A stretch of 64,000 nt of DNA from Palleronia marisminoris (GTDB lineage Bacteria; Pseudomonadota; Alphaproteobacteria; Rhodobacterales; Rhodobacteraceae). The stretch's first letter is position 1. Each line of letters begins with the position of its first letter. A program made the translations under genes and the position numbers. The notes under the pieces were generated by a model that saw only the letters and a program-made list of their open reading frames with translations, had not been told where the DNA came from and ran no database searches. Below are positions 29,802 through 39,466 of the stretch, one piece after another. The stretch is taken from the NCBI RefSeq assembly GCF_900172315.1, contig NZ_FWFV01000010.1:40182-104181 (forward strand). The letters run 5' to 3'.

Positions 29802-32800
29802 GGGGCCTGATCGACGCCGCCTTCTCGCGCTCGCGCGTGGTGGTGATCGCCCTCGTGATGATCCTGGGCGTCGGCGCGATCGCCTACACCTCGATCCCGA
29901 AAGAGGCGAACCCCGAGGTCCCGCTGCCCATCGTCTATGTCGCGACCTCGGTGGACGGTATCTCGCCCACCGACGCCGAACGCCTGCTGCTCGAACCGAT
30001 GGAGGCCGAGTTCGCCTCGATCGAGGGGCTCGAACAGATGAACTCGGAAGCCGCCGAAGGATTCGCGAGCGTGCAGCTCGAATTCACGGCCGGCGGCGAT
30101 ATCGACGAGGCGCTCGACAAGGTGCGCGAGGCGGCCGAGTCGATCCAGGGCGACCTGCCCGAGGATGCGAGCGAACTGGACGTGGTCGAGATCAACACGG
30201 CCCTCTTCCCGATCATCACGGCCGTCCTGTCCGGCCCCGTGCCCGAGCGCACGCTGAACAACCTGGCCGAAACGGTGCAGGACGCGGTGGAAGCCCTGCC
30301 GGGCGTCCTCGAGGTCGAGATCGGCGGCGCCCGGGACGAGTTCCTCGAGGTGCTGATCGACCCCACGGTCTTTCAGACCTACAACCTGACCTTCGACCAG
30401 CTGATCGCCCAGATCCAGAACAACAACATGCTGATCGCCGCCGGCGCGATCGAGACCGGCGGCGGCCGCATCGTGCTGAAGGTGCCGGGTCTGATCCAGG
30501 ACGTCGAGGACGTCATGGCCATGCCGATCAAGGTCGAAGGCACCACGGTCGTGACCTTCGGCGACGTCGCCACCGTGCGCCGCTCGTTCGAGGATCCGTC
30601 CGGGTTCGCCCGCATCGACGGCCAGCCGGCGCTTGCGCTCGAGGTGACCAAGCGCTCGGGCGCCAACATCATCGACACGATCGAGCAGACCCGCGCAACC
30701 ATCGACGCCCTGTCGCAGGGCTGGCCCGACAGCGTCGAAGTGACCTACCTGCAGGACCAGTCCATCGAGGTGCGCAACCTGCTGTCGGACCTGGAATCCA
30801 ACGTCATCGCCGCGATCCTGCTGGTGATGATCGTCATCGTCTTCGCGCTTGGCGTGCGGTCCTCGATCCTCGTCGGACTGTCGATCCCCGGCGCGTTCCT
30901 GGCGGGCGTCGCGGCGCTGTGGTTCATGGGCTACACGATGAACATCGTGGTGCTGTTCTCGCTGATCCTCGTGGTTGGGATGCTGGTGGACGGCGCCATC
31001 GTCACCGTTGAGCTTGCCGACCGCCGCCTGCAGGAAGGCGACACGCCTCGACAGGCTTATTCGCACGCCGCCAAACGGATGACCTGGCCGATCATCGCCT
31101 CGACGGCGACAACCCTGTCGGTGTTCTTCCCGCTGCTGTTCTGGACCGGGCTGGTCGGCGAGTTCATGAAGTACCTGCCGCTGACGGTGATCCTGACGCT
31201 CTTTGCCTCGCTCTTCATGGCACTGATCTTCATCCCCGTCCTCGGCGGCGTGATCGGGAAGCGCCAGCCCCAGAGCGCGAAGGCCAAGGCCGCGCTCCAT
31301 GCTGCCGAACAGGGCGATCCGCGCAGCATCGGCGGCTTCACGGGCGCCTATGTCCGGCTTCTCAACGCGGCGATCCTGCGTCCGGCGGCCACGCTGATCC
31401 TGGCGCTCGCGCTGCTTCTGGGGGGCTTCGCGCTCTACGGAGAGTTCGGCCGAGGCATCTCGTTCTTCCCGACGATCGAGCCCGAGTTCATGCAGGTCAC
31501 CGTTCGCGCCCGCGACAACCTGTCGATCTACGAACGCGACACGCTCGTCCGTACCGTCGAGAACCGCATCTTCGGGCAGGAGGGGGTGGACAGCATCTAT
31601 GCCCGCTCGTCCATCGGCGCTTCGGGTCAACAGGGCGAGGACATCATCGGCACGATCCAGCTCGACCTGACCGATTGGGATACGCGTCCGACCGCGGCCC
31701 AGATCGGCACCGACATCCGCGAGAAGACCGACGACATCGCCGGCATCCAGGTGCAGGTTCAGACCGAAAGCGGCGGGCCCACCCAGGGCAAGCCGGTGAA
31801 TGCGCAGGTGACCGCACCGACGCCCGCGGCGCAGACCCAGGCGGTCGAACTGGTCCGCGCGCTGATGGACGAGGTCGGCGGTTTCACCGACGTCACCGAC
31901 AGCCGCCCCCTGCCCGGCGTCGAGGTCGCGATCGATGTGGACCGCGCCGAGGCCGCGCGTTTCGGCGCCAATGTCAGCCTGCTGGGCCAAGCCGTGCAGC
32001 TTCTGACCCAGGGCATCGAGGTCACCGATTACCGCCCCTCGGATGCCGACGGCGAACTGCCCGTCCGCGTGCGCTTCCCCTCGGACGAGCGCAGCCTGTC
32101 CGAGCTGGGCAACCTGCGCGTCCCGACCTCGGCCGGGATCGTCCCGATCCAGAACTTCGTCACCTTCGAACCGACCGAGCGTGTGGGCGTCATCCGCCGG
32201 ATCGACGAAGAGCGCGTGACCACGATCGAGGCCAACGTCGCGCCCGGCCTTCTCGTCAACGACCAGACGGCGGCGCTGCAGCAGGCCATCGCCGAAGCCG
32301 ATCTGCCCGAAGGGGCATCGGTCACCTTCGCCGGCGAGGCCGAGGATCAGGCCGAGAGCATGGCGTTCCTCGGCGCCGCCTTCGTCTCGGCGATCTTCCT
32401 GATGTTCGTGATCCTGCTGATCCAGTTCAACTCGTTCTACCAGTCCCTCGTGGTGATGAGCGCCATCGTCTTCTCGATTGCGGGCGTCCTTCTCGGCCTC
32501 ATCGTGACCGGCCGGCCGTTCGGAATCGTGATGGGTGGCGTGGGGGTGATCGCCTTGGCCGGCATCGTGGTGAACAACAACATCGTTTTGATCGACACGT
32601 TCAACGACCTGCGCCGCGCGGGGATGGGCCCGCACGAGGCCGCCCTGCGCACCGGCGCCCAGCGTCTTCGGCCGGTTCTGTTGACCTCGATCACCACGGC
32701 GCTCGGCCTGCTTCCGATGGTGATCGGCCTGAACATCGACTTCGTCGGCCGCGAGATCATCTACGGCGCGCCGTCCACCCAGTACTGGACCGAGCTCTCC

Positions 32801-32944
32801 TCGGCCATTGCCGGGGGGCTCGTCGTCGCGACGATCCTGACCCTGGTGGTCACGCCGGCGATGCTGATGCTGCGTCCGGGCGGCACGGTGGACCGCCCGC
32901 GCCGACGCTGGTTCTGGCAGAGACGGACCGCGGCGCCGGCCTGA
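29798..32944 (+). CDS. RND-family efflux permease (HAE1-like)
   Basis: A 1,048-residue inner-membrane proton-driven exporter of the AcrB/MexB superfamily. Twelve membrane helices are expected in two halves, each followed by a large periplasmic porter loop. Helix 4 contains LILVVGMLVDGAIVTVELADR, where the second acidic pair of classical pumps (two Asp) is here a single Asp with nearby Glu; helix 10 has VGVIALAGIVVNNNIVLIDTF. The set adaptor-pump is complete but no outer-membrane TolC-type gene or regulator is adjacent, so it likely shares a channel encoded elsewhere. Substrates cannot be predicted. Confidence 0.92.
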   Translation: MRGLIDAAFSRSRVVVIALVMILGVGAIAYTSIPKEANPEVPLPIVYVATSVDGISPTDAERLLLEPMEAEFASIEGLEQMNSEAAEGFASVQLEFTAGGDIDEALDKVREAAESIQGDLPEDASELDVVEINTALFPIITAVLSGPVPERTLNNLAETVQDAVEALPGVLEVEIGGARDEFLEVLIDPTVFQTYNLTFDQLIAQIQNNNMLIAAGAIETGGGRIVLKVPGLIQDVEDVMAMPIKVEGTTVVTFGDVATVRRSFEDPSGFARIDGQPALALEVTKRSGANIIDTIEQTRATIDALSQGWPDSVEVTYLQDQSIEVRNLLSDLESNVIAAILLVMIVIVFALGVRSSILVGLSIPGAFLAGVAALWFMGYTMNIVVLFSLILVVGMLVDGAIVTVELADRRLQEGDTPRQAYSHAAKRMTWPIIASTATTLSVFFPLLFWTGLVGEFMKYLPLTVILTLFASLFMALIFIPVLGGVIGKRQPQSAKAKAALHAAEQGDPRSIGGFTGAYVRLLNAAILRPAATLILALALLLGGFALYGEFGRGISFFPTIEPEFMQVTVRARDNLSIYERDTLVRTVENRIFGQEGVDSIYARSSIGASGQQGEDIIGTIQLDLTDWDTRPTAAQIGTDIREKTDDIAGIQVQVQTESGGPTQGKPVNAQVTAPTPAAQTQAVELVRALMDEVGGFTDVTDSRPLPGVEVAIDVDRAEAARFGANVSLLGQAVQLLTQGIEVTDYRPSDADGELPVRVRFPSDERSLSELGNLRVPTSAGIVPIQNFVTFEPTERVGVIRRIDEERVTTIEANVAPGLLVNDQTAALQQAIAEADLPEGASVTFAGEAEDQAESMAFLGAAFVSAIFLMFVILLIQFNSFYQSLVVMSAIVFSIAGVLLGLIVTGRPFGIVMGGVGVIALAGIVVNNNIVLIDTFNDLRRAGMGPHEAALRTGAQRLRPVLLTSITTALGLLPMVIGLNIDFVGREIIYGAPSTQYWTELSSAIAGGLVVATILTLVVTPAMLMLRPGGTVDRPRRRWFWQRRTAAPA

Positions 32945-32947
32945 AAT

Positions 32948-33577
32948 TCAGACCACGCCTTCCCTCGCCTTTGCCACGGCGTACCACGCCCAGAGACCGC
33001 GCGCCGCCACACCGCGCCAGGGCCGCCACGCCTCGGCCAGCGCGCGAAGCTGAGCCTCGGTCGGTCGGGCCTCGAAACCATATAGCAGCCGCGCCGCCTC
33101 CTGCAGCGCCAGGTCGCCCGCCGGGAACACATCCGCACGTCCAAGCGAGAACAGCGCATAGATCTCGGCCGTCCACCGCCCGATTCCCGGCACGGCAACC
33201 AGCGTCGCCACCACCTCGTCCGAGGGCACATGCGCCAGCGCCTCGAAGTCGATCCCCGCATCGGCCAGAGCGCGGAGATAGCGCGCCTTGGGCCGGGACA
33301 GGCCACAGCCCTTCAGCAGCACATCCTCGGCCGCGCGCACCACGAGCGGATCGTGCAGCCCGGCCGCCTCGACCCTTGCGCCGATGGCCCTGGCCGACGC
33401 GACGCTCACCTGTTGGCTGACGATCGCCTGCACCAGCGCCGGGAATCCGCCCGCGCGCAGCCTGTCCGGCCACGGCCCCGTCTCGGCCCGCGCCCGCGCA
33501 AGCCCCTCGTCCCGGGCGACAAGCCATGCCGTGCCTTCCTCGATACAGGTCGGCCCCGTGATGATCCGCTCGTCCAC
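32948..33577 (-). CDS. DNA-3-methyladenine glycosylase II (AlkA-like)
   Basis: A 209-residue HhH-GPD base-excision glycosylase removing alkylated bases. The helix-hairpin-helix reads LVAVPGIGRWTAEIYALF and the catalytic Asp is at about residue 155 in DVFPAGDLALQ. It lacks the N-terminal ada-like domain of E. coli AlkA and the iron-sulfur cluster of EndoIII/MutY, matching the short AlkA/MAG form. The start is a GTG overlapping the cobK stop (TAGTG), so the two genes are translationally coupled although functionally unrelated. It converges with the RND permease, three bases apart. Confidence 0.9.
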   Translation of the reverse strand: MDERIITGPTCIEEGTAWLVARDEGLARARAETGPWPDRLRAGGFPALVQAIVSQQVSVASARAIGARVEAAGLHDPLVVRAAEDVLLKGCGLSRPKARYLRALADAGIDFEALAHVPSDEVVATLVAVPGIGRWTAEIYALFSLGRADVFPAGDLALQEAARLLYGFEARPTEAQLRALAEAWRPWRGVAARGLWAWYAVAKAREGVV

Positions 33578-34308
33578 TACCGATCCTCCACCAGCCGTCG
33601 CGCCCAGGCAATTGCAGCCTCTACCGTCTCGAGCCGCGGGGCGTCGGGGCGGGGCGGCCGGCGGATCATCGCGACCTCGATCCCCAGCCGGCGCGCGGCG
33701 TCGAGCTTGGCCCGGCTCGACCCGCCGCCCGCGTTGCGCACGACCAGCCAGTCGATGCGCAGGTCGCGGAACAGCCGTTCTTCATCGTCGACGCCGAAGG
33801 GCGGCACGCCCACCTGCCACGCCCCGTCGGCAAAAGGCGGCGGCGCATCCGGGGCCGGACCGTTCCGCCGCACCAGAACCCGGCGCCCCTCCATCGGGCC
33901 GAAACATTCGAGCCTTTGCCGACCCGTCGCGATCAGAACCCGCGCGCCTTCGGACGGCATCGCCCCGGCGGCGGCCTCGTCCCGGGCAGAGTGCCACCGA
34001 TCCCCCGCATCCGGCTGCCACGCCGGCCGCAGAAGCTGCGCGTAGCGGAGCCCGACTTCACCGCAGATCCGCGCGCTTCTCATCGAGATCCGCTCGGCGA
34101 AAGGGTGCGTCGCGTCCAGCACCGCGCCGATGCCTTCGCGCGACAGATACTCGCGGAACCCGTCGTCGCCGCCGAAACCGCCGATCCGCGTGGCAGGGTC
34201 CCGCGCGCCCTCGGCCAGCGAAACAACCACCGTCAGGTCGCGCAAGCCCGCCAAGGTGGCCGAGACCTCCCGCGCCTCGCGTGTCCCGCCTAGCAGCAGA
34301 AGCCGCAT
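33577..34308 (-). CDS. cobK: cobalt-precorrin-6A / precorrin-6A reductase
   Basis: A 243-residue NAD(P)H-dependent reductase (CobK/CbiJ family) of cobalamin ring synthesis. Visible are the N-terminal LLLLGGTREAREV, the substrate motif VLDATHPFAERIS and the C-terminal VVRNAGGGSSRAKLDAA. The ATG at 34308 begins the family N-terminus directly. A frame extending far upstream to 35226 is antisense to the MFS gene and was rejected. No other cob gene is in the window, so it is detached from the rest of the pathway; in many alphaproteobacteria it sits in a cob cluster. Confidence 0.92.
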   Translation of the reverse strand: MRLLLLGGTREAREVSATLAGLRDLTVVVSLAEGARDPATRIGGFGGDDGFREYLSREGIGAVLDATHPFAERISMRSARICGEVGLRYAQLLRPAWQPDAGDRWHSARDEAAAGAMPSEGARVLIATGRQRLECFGPMEGRRVLVRRNGPAPDAPPPFADGAWQVGVPPFGVDDEERLFRDLRIDWLVVRNAGGGSSRAKLDAARRLGIEVAMIRRPPRPDAPRLETVEAAIAWARRLVEDR

Positions 34309-34416
34309 CCCAGCGCCCTCCCCCGCAGCACCGCATCGCACCGCTGCATGGCCGTGAGGCGCGGTGCCGTCAAGTTTCGCGCTTGCATCCGGCCGGTGCA
34401 GAGGTACGCCTGTCGC

Positions 34417-35619
34417 ATGACCGCTCCGGCCCATATCCAGCGGCGCAACGTCGCCCTTCTCGCCGCTGCGCAGGCCGTCCTCGGCGCGCAGCTTCCGGCG
34501 ATCTTCGTGGTCGCGGGGCTGGCCGGGCAGACGCTTGCCTCGAACCCGTGTTTCGCGACACTTCCGATCTCGCTCATCGTGCTGGGGTCCATGCTGTCGG
34601 CGCAACCGCTGTCGGCGCTGATGCAGCGGCACGGCCGCCGCGCGGGCTTCTGGCTGGGCGCCGCCGCCGGCGCCGCGGGGGCCATCGTCGGCGCGGCCGG
34701 CCTCTACCTGGCCAGCTTTCCCATCTACCTGCTCGGGTCGCTGCTGTCGGGCACCTTCATGTCCTCGGTCGGCTTCTACCGTTTCGCCGCCGCCGACACC
34801 GCCTCCGAAAGCTTCCGGCCCAAGGCGATCTCTTACGTGCTTGCCGGGGGCCTCGTCTCGGCGATCATCGGGCCGCAGCTGGTCAAGGCGACGTCCGACG
34901 CGATGGTGGTGCCGTTCCTGGGGACCTACCTTGGCATCATCGGACTGAACGCGGTCGGGGCGCTGCTGTTCTTCGGCCTGCGCATTCCGCGCCCGCCCCT
35001 GCCAGAACCCGACGCGCCCACCGCCCGCAGCCGACGCGAACTTCTGGCGACCCCCACCGTGGCCGTCGCGATCATCTGCGCCATGGTCGCCTACGCGCTG
35101 ATGAACATGGTGATGACGTCGACGCCGCTGGCCGTCGTCGGCTGCGGGTTCTCGCGCAACAACGCGGCGGACGTGGTGACGGGGCATGTGCTGGCGATGT
35201 ACGTCCCCTCGTTCTTCACCGGCCACCTGATCGTGCGCTTCGGCACCACGCGGATCATCGCCGCAGGCCTCGTCTGCCTAGCCGGAGCCGGCCTGATAGC
35301 GCTTTCGGGCGTCGAATTGGCGAACTTCTTCGGTGCGCTGGTCCTTCTGGGTCTCGGCTGGAATTTCGGCTTCATCGGGGCGACCACGATGCTGTCCGGG
35401 GCCCACACGCCGGAAGAGCGTGGCCGCGTGCAAGGCATGAACGATTTCGCCGTATTCGGCTGCGTGACCCTCGCCTCGCTTGCCTCGGGCGGGCTGATGA
35501 ACTGCGCGGGCGGCACGGCCGAGCAAGGCTGGACGGCCGTCAACATCGCGATGATCCCGTTCCTGACGCTGGCGGGGGCGGCGCTGATCTGGCTGCGCCG
35601 GCAGCCGCAGCCGGCCTGA
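34417..35619 (+). CDS. MFS transporter
   Basis: A 400-residue major facilitator superfamily protein with about twelve hydrophobic helices, including LLGSLLSGTFMSS and LVLLGLGWNFGFIGATTML. The loop 2/3 signature is degenerate (LMQRHGRRAGFWLG), retaining the basic pair. The start at 34417 was chosen because the preceding 23 residues of a longer frame are basic and unlike a membrane protein. Substrate is unknown; the closest type is the YfcJ/NarK-unrelated drug or metabolite exporters. It ends four bases before the convergent squalene/phytoene synthase-like gene, with no terminator between. Confidence 0.87.
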   Translation: MTAPAHIQRRNVALLAAAQAVLGAQLPAIFVVAGLAGQTLASNPCFATLPISLIVLGSMLSAQPLSALMQRHGRRAGFWLGAAAGAAGAIVGAAGLYLASFPIYLLGSLLSGTFMSSVGFYRFAAADTASESFRPKAISYVLAGGLVSAIIGPQLVKATSDAMVVPFLGTYLGIIGLNAVGALLFFGLRIPRPPLPEPDAPTARSRRELLATPTVAVAIICAMVAYALMNMVMTSTPLAVVGCGFSRNNAADVVTGHVLAMYVPSFFTGHLIVRFGTTRIIAAGLVCLAGAGLIALSGVELANFFGALVLLGLGWNFGFIGATTMLSGAHTPEERGRVQGMNDFAVFGCVTLASLASGGLMNCAGGTAEQGWTAVNIAMIPFLTLAGAALIWLRRQPQPA

Positions 35620-35623
35620 GCCC

Positions 35624-36364
35624 TCAGCGACCCAGCGACGCCATCCGCATCAGCCGGAGCCGCCGTATCGCTGGCGCGCGGAGCAGCCGCCCTTCGCGCA
35701 CCCGCGCCGGGTCCGAGCGCGCGGCGGCAAGCACCGGGCGGGCCTCCCACGCCGCAAGTGCCGCGGGGCGCGCGGCGCGGCTTACGGAACCCAGGCGCGA
35801 CAGCCCCTCTTCGGCCAGGGCGCGGATGCCGTCGTCGCTTGGATCGGGAAGCGGGGCGAGCCCCCGCGCCTCGAGCTCGGGCACCGCGGTCAGCCACCCG
35901 GCCAGTCCGCCGGCCACGCCGACACCGCGCACCTGCGCCTCGTCCGACGCGCCGAGGCACCGCGCGGCGGCCCACATCAAGCTGCCGGCGAGGTCGTCCA
36001 TGTGCCCCAGAAGCTGACCGGTCCCGACAAAGGGTTCGCGCGCGATTTCCCACCGGCGGGCGGCGACGGCCCGGTCGAGGATGTGCGCGCCCTCGGCGTC
36101 GACGATCTCGGCCAGCGGAGTGACGACCTCATGGCGCCGGGGTGTCTTGCCCTCGGCGATCTCGTCCAGCGCGTCGCGCCACCATTGCAGGCGGATCTCG
36201 GCGATCATCGGCTCGGCCGTCACCCACGGCGCGCGCGCGGCCTCGACATTGAGCGCGTAGATCGGGAACAGCGCCCTCCGCGCCGCCGGAGGAGCCGCCA
36301 TCGCCGCGAGGAAGCGGTCGGGGTCGCCGTTCCGGACGATCTCGGCGCAGGCGTTGACGCTCAT
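35624..36364 (-). CDS. squalene/phytoene synthase-like protein
   Basis: A 246-residue all-alpha protein of the trans-isoprenyl diphosphate synthase head-to-head type. It keeps IRLQWWRDALDEIAEGK (first aspartate-rich region, DALDE) but the second region reads GQLLGHMDDLAGSLMWAAARCLG, where the classical DxxxD is not clear. It is shorter than true phytoene synthases (about 300-350). It more closely resembles the divergent group related to mitochondrial NDUFAF6, a complex I assembly factor. Function is therefore uncertain. The start overlaps the cimA stop (ATGA). Confidence 0.75.
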   Translation of the reverse strand: MSVNACAEIVRNGDPDRFLAAMAAPPAARRALFPIYALNVEAARAPWVTAEPMIAEIRLQWWRDALDEIAEGKTPRRHEVVTPLAEIVDAEGAHILDRAVAARRWEIAREPFVGTGQLLGHMDDLAGSLMWAAARCLGASDEAQVRGVGVAGGLAGWLTAVPELEARGLAPLPDPSDDGIRALAEEGLSRLGSVSRAARPAALAAWEARPVLAAARSDPARVREGRLLRAPAIRRLRLMRMASLGR

Positions 36365-37977
36365 GGCGCCTCCGCATCGCGGACGAGCTTCCAGTTCACC
36401 GCATCGAGCAGCGCCTCGAACGAAGCGTCCACGATGTTGGGCGACACGCCGACCGTGGACCAGCGCCGGCCGGCGCTGTCCATGCTGTCGATGATCACGC
36501 GGGTGACGGCCTCGGTCCCGCCTTGCGTGATCCGCACCTTGAAATCGACGAGGTGCATGTCGTCGATCGCCGCCTGGTAGGGACCCAGATCCTTGGCCAG
36601 CGCCTTGGACAGCGCGTTGACCGGTCCGCGGTCCGAACCCGTCTCGTCCATGCTTTCGCTGACGCTCATGTGCTTTTGATCGCCGATCTTCACCACGACC
36701 ACGGCTTCGGACAAGCTGACCATCCGGTTGTACTTGTTCTTCCGCCGCTCGACCGAGACCCGGTAGCGCTTGACCTCGAAGAACGCCGGCAGCCGCCCCA
36801 GATGCCGCCGCGCCACCAGCTCGAAGCTGGCCTGCGCGGTGTCGTAGGCGTAGCCGATATCCTCTTTCTCCTTCACCTCCCGCAGGATCTCCAAAAGCCG
36901 CGGATCGCCCTTTTCGACCTCGATCCCCATGTCCTGGAGGCGCGCGCGCAGGTTCGACTGGCCCGCCTGGTTCGACATCGGGATGATCCGCTCGTTCCCC
37001 ACCGTCGCGGGGTCGACATGCTCGTAAGTCGCAGGGTCCTTCGCGATGGCCGAAGCGTGAAGCCCCGCCTTGTGCGCGAAGGCCGAGGCGCCGACGTAAG
37101 GAGCATTGTTCCGCGGCACCCGGTTCAGGATCTCGTCGAGCCGCCGCGAGATGCGGGTCAGCGAGTGCAGCCCCTCGGCGCTCACCCCGATCTCGAAGCG
37201 GCTGGCATAGGGCTCCTTCAACGCAAGCGTCGGGATCAGGCTGATGAGGTTGGCGTTCCCGCAGCGCTCGCCCAGCCCGTTCAGCGTGCCCTGGATCTGC
37301 CGCGCACCCGCCTCGACCGCCGCCAGCGACCCGGCCACCGCCATCCCCGTGTCGTCGTGGCAATGGATGCCCAGTCGGTCGCCCGGAATGCCTGCCGCGA
37401 TCACCTCGGAGACGACCTTGCCGATCCGCCCCGGAAGGGTGCCCCCGTTGGTGTCGCAAAGCACGATCCAGCGCGCGCCGGCCTCATGTGCGGCGTGCAG
37501 GCATTCCAGCGCGTAGGCGGGGTTGGCGTTGTATCCATCGAAGAAATGCTCGGCGTCGAAGATCGCCTCGCGTCCCTGCGCCACGCAATGGGCGACCGAG
37601 GCGCGGATGTTCTCGACATTCTCGTCCCGACCGATGCCCAGCGCCGTATCCACGTGATAATCGTGGGTCTTCCCGACGAGACAGACCGACGGTGTTCCCG
37701 CGTTCAGAACCGCCGCCAGGACGTCGTCATTTCCGGCCGACCGCCCCGCCCGCTTGGTCATCCCGAATGCGGCGAGGGTCGCGCGCGTGGGGCCGACCGC
37801 CTCGAAAAAGGCACTGTCGGTGGGGTTCGCGCCGGGCCAGCCGCCTTCGATGTAGTCGACGCCGAGCGTGTCGAGCATCTTCGCAATCGCCAGTTTCTCG
37901 TCCACCGAGAACTGCACGCCCTGGGTCTGCTGCCCGTCCCGCAGGGTGGTGTCGTAGAGGTACAGGCGCTCGGTCAC
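36361..37977 (-). CDS. cimA: (R)-citramalate synthase
   Basis: A 538-residue DRE-TIM metallolyase condensing pyruvate and acetyl-CoA to citramalate, the entry to the threonine-independent isoleucine pathway. The N-terminal [18 protein letters not shown], metal ligands in [13 protein letters not shown], and the C-terminal LeuA-type regulatory domain (about residues 390-530) are present. The length, over 500 residues, fits CimA, not the shorter homocitrate synthases; isopropylmalate synthase is the main alternative. GTG start overlapping the cysS stop (GTGA). Isoleucine feedback on the C-terminal domain is known for the family and is inferred here. Confidence 0.9.
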   Translation of the reverse strand: MTERLYLYDTTLRDGQQTQGVQFSVDEKLAIAKMLDTLGVDYIEGGWPGANPTDSAFFEAVGPTRATLAAFGMTKRAGRSAGNDDVLAAVLNAGTPSVCLVGKTHDYHVDTALGIGRDENVENIRASVAHCVAQGREAIFDAEHFFDGYNANPAYALECLHAAHEAGARWIVLCDTNGGTLPGRIGKVVSEVIAAGIPGDRLGIHCHDDTGMAVAGSLAAVEAGARQIQGTLNGLGERCGNANLISLIPTLALKEPYASRFEIGVSAEGLHSLTRISRRLDEILNRVPRNNAPYVGASAFAHKAGLHASAIAKDPATYEHVDPATVGNERIIPMSNQAGQSNLRARLQDMGIEVEKGDPRLLEILREVKEKEDIGYAYDTAQASFELVARRHLGRLPAFFEVKRYRVSVERRKNKYNRMVSLSEAVVVVKIGDQKHMSVSESMDETGSDRGPVNALSKALAKDLGPYQAAIDDMHLVDFKVRITQGGTEAVTRVIIDSMDSAGRRWSTVGVSPNIVDASFEALLDAVNWKLVRDAEAP

Positions 37978-39344
37978 GGCAGCTCCTTCAGGGCGTCGGC
38001 GTCGAACCCGACGCCCGGCGACAGTGCCACGCCCTCGCGGCTCATCTTCACCTCGACCCCGGCGGCGACCAGCCGCGCCTTCAACGCGTCCAGTTCCGAG
38101 AAGTCCTTCGTCTGCATCGCCTCTGCACGGATATTCGAAAACGCGGTTTCAAGCGCCGACAGATCGACCGCGTCGGCCCACTCTCCGATCCCGGGAGTCA
38201 ACAGCCCCATGAGCTGCGCCGAGGCCAGAAGCACCCCCGCCTCGACCTCGCCCGCCTCGATCCCGGCGACAAGCTGGTGCAGCACCGCCTGCGCGCCTGC
38301 CGTGTTCAGGTCGTCGGACAGCGCCTCGACCACCTGCGGGTCCGGCGTGCCCGGCTCGGCGTCCGTGGTCAGGGCACGCCAGCGACGCAGGGCGCTTTCG
38401 GCGCCTTGAATCTTGTCCTCGGTCCAGTCCATCGGCTTGCGGTAATGCGCCGACAGCAGGACGAAACGCATCACCTCACCCGGCGTCCCCTGGTCGAGCC
38501 GATCCCGCACCGTGAAGAAATTTCCCAGCGATTTCGACATCTTGCGGCCGTCGACCTGCAACATCTCGTTGTGCAACCAGTAGCGGGCCATCGGCGCGCC
38601 GTCATGGGCGCAGGCCGACTGGGCGATCTCGTTCTCGTGGTGTGGGAAGATCAGGTCTCCGCCGCCGCCGTGGATGTCGAAGGTCCGGCCCAGCAGCGCC
38701 TCGGACATGGCCGAGCACTCGATATGCCATCCGGGCCGCCCCCTGCCCCACGGGCTGTCCCAGCCCGGCAGACCCTCCTCGGACGGCTTCCACAGGACGA
38801 AATCCATCGGATCGCGCTTGTAGGGCGCCACCTCGACCCGCGCGCCGGCCTGCATGTCCTCGAGCGAGCGGCCCGAGAACGCGCCGTAGTGCTCGTAGCT
38901 CGAGACCGAGAACAGCACATGGCCCTCGGCCTCGTAGGCGTGACCTTCCGCGATCAGCCGCTCGGTCATCGCGATCATCTGCCCGATGTAGTCGGTTGCC
39001 CGCGGCGTCTCGTCCGGCGACAGGCAGCAGAGCGCCGCCATGTCCTCGACATACCAGCCGGTCGTCTCGGCGGTGATGTCCGCGATCGACCGCCCGCTCT
39101 CCGCCGCGCGCGCGTTGATCTTGTCGTCCACGTCGGTGATGTTGCGCACATAGGTCACCGCGCCCTCGCCATAGGTGTGGCGCAGCAGGCGGTAGAGCGT
39201 GTCGAAGACAACGGCCGATCGCGCGTTGCCCATATGCGCGCGATCATAGACAGTCGGCCCGCAGACATACATCCGCACATTCTCCGGATCGAGCGGCTCG
39301 AACGGCTCTTTCCGGCGGGTCGCGAAATTGGTGAGACGGATCAT
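37974..39344 (-). CDS. cysS: cysteinyl-tRNA synthetase
   Basis: A 456-residue class I synthetase charging tRNA-Cys. The HIGH-type site reads HMGN in [11 protein letters not shown], the KMSKS loop is [11 protein letters not shown], and the zinc-binding Cys/His positions ([22 protein letters not shown]) are intact. Full length for the family. It begins 70 bases after the outer-membrane protein terminator, so it has its own promoter in that gap, and leads the coupled run cysS-cimA-squalene synthase-like. Anticodon-binding C-terminal domain from about residue 320. Confidence 0.97.
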   Translation of the reverse strand: MIRLTNFATRRKEPFEPLDPENVRMYVCGPTVYDRAHMGNARSAVVFDTLYRLLRHTYGEGAVTYVRNITDVDDKINARAAESGRSIADITAETTGWYVEDMAALCCLSPDETPRATDYIGQMIAMTERLIAEGHAYEAEGHVLFSVSSYEHYGAFSGRSLEDMQAGARVEVAPYKRDPMDFVLWKPSEEGLPGWDSPWGRGRPGWHIECSAMSEALLGRTFDIHGGGGDLIFPHHENEIAQSACAHDGAPMARYWLHNEMLQVDGRKMSKSLGNFFTVRDRLDQGTPGEVMRFVLLSAHYRKPMDWTEDKIQGAESALRRWRALTTDAEPGTPDPQVVEALSDDLNTAGAQAVLHQLVAGIEAGEVEAGVLLASAQLMGLLTPGIGEWADAVDLSALETAFSNIRAEAMQTKDFSELDALKARLVAAGVEVKMSREGVALSPGVGFDADALKELP

Positions 39345-39414
39345 GGCGCGGCTCCTGCGGTCTCGGGCGTCCGCGATGTCGCAATATCCGTGCCCTTAGA
39401 CAAGGGCCGGCACG

Positions 39415-39443
39415 AAAAAGGGGCCGGGCACAGGCCCGACCCC
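39415..39443 (-). terminator. terminator after outer-membrane protein copy 1
   Basis: A 10-base-pair stem with one C/A mismatch (GGGGCCGGGC with GCCCGACCCC, loop ACAG) is followed on the minus strand by TTTTT. It is nearly identical to the terminator of the neighbouring paralogue at 40436-40464. Confidence 0.85.
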
Positions 39444-39466
39444 TTCTGTCGTTCGATCCGGATGGA

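Noticed and set aside
28406..32635. A 1,409-codon open frame antisense to the RND efflux genes
   Set aside because: It is a high-GC shadow: composition is Arg/Asp/His-rich low complexity with no domain, while the sense strand encodes clear adaptor and pump proteins.
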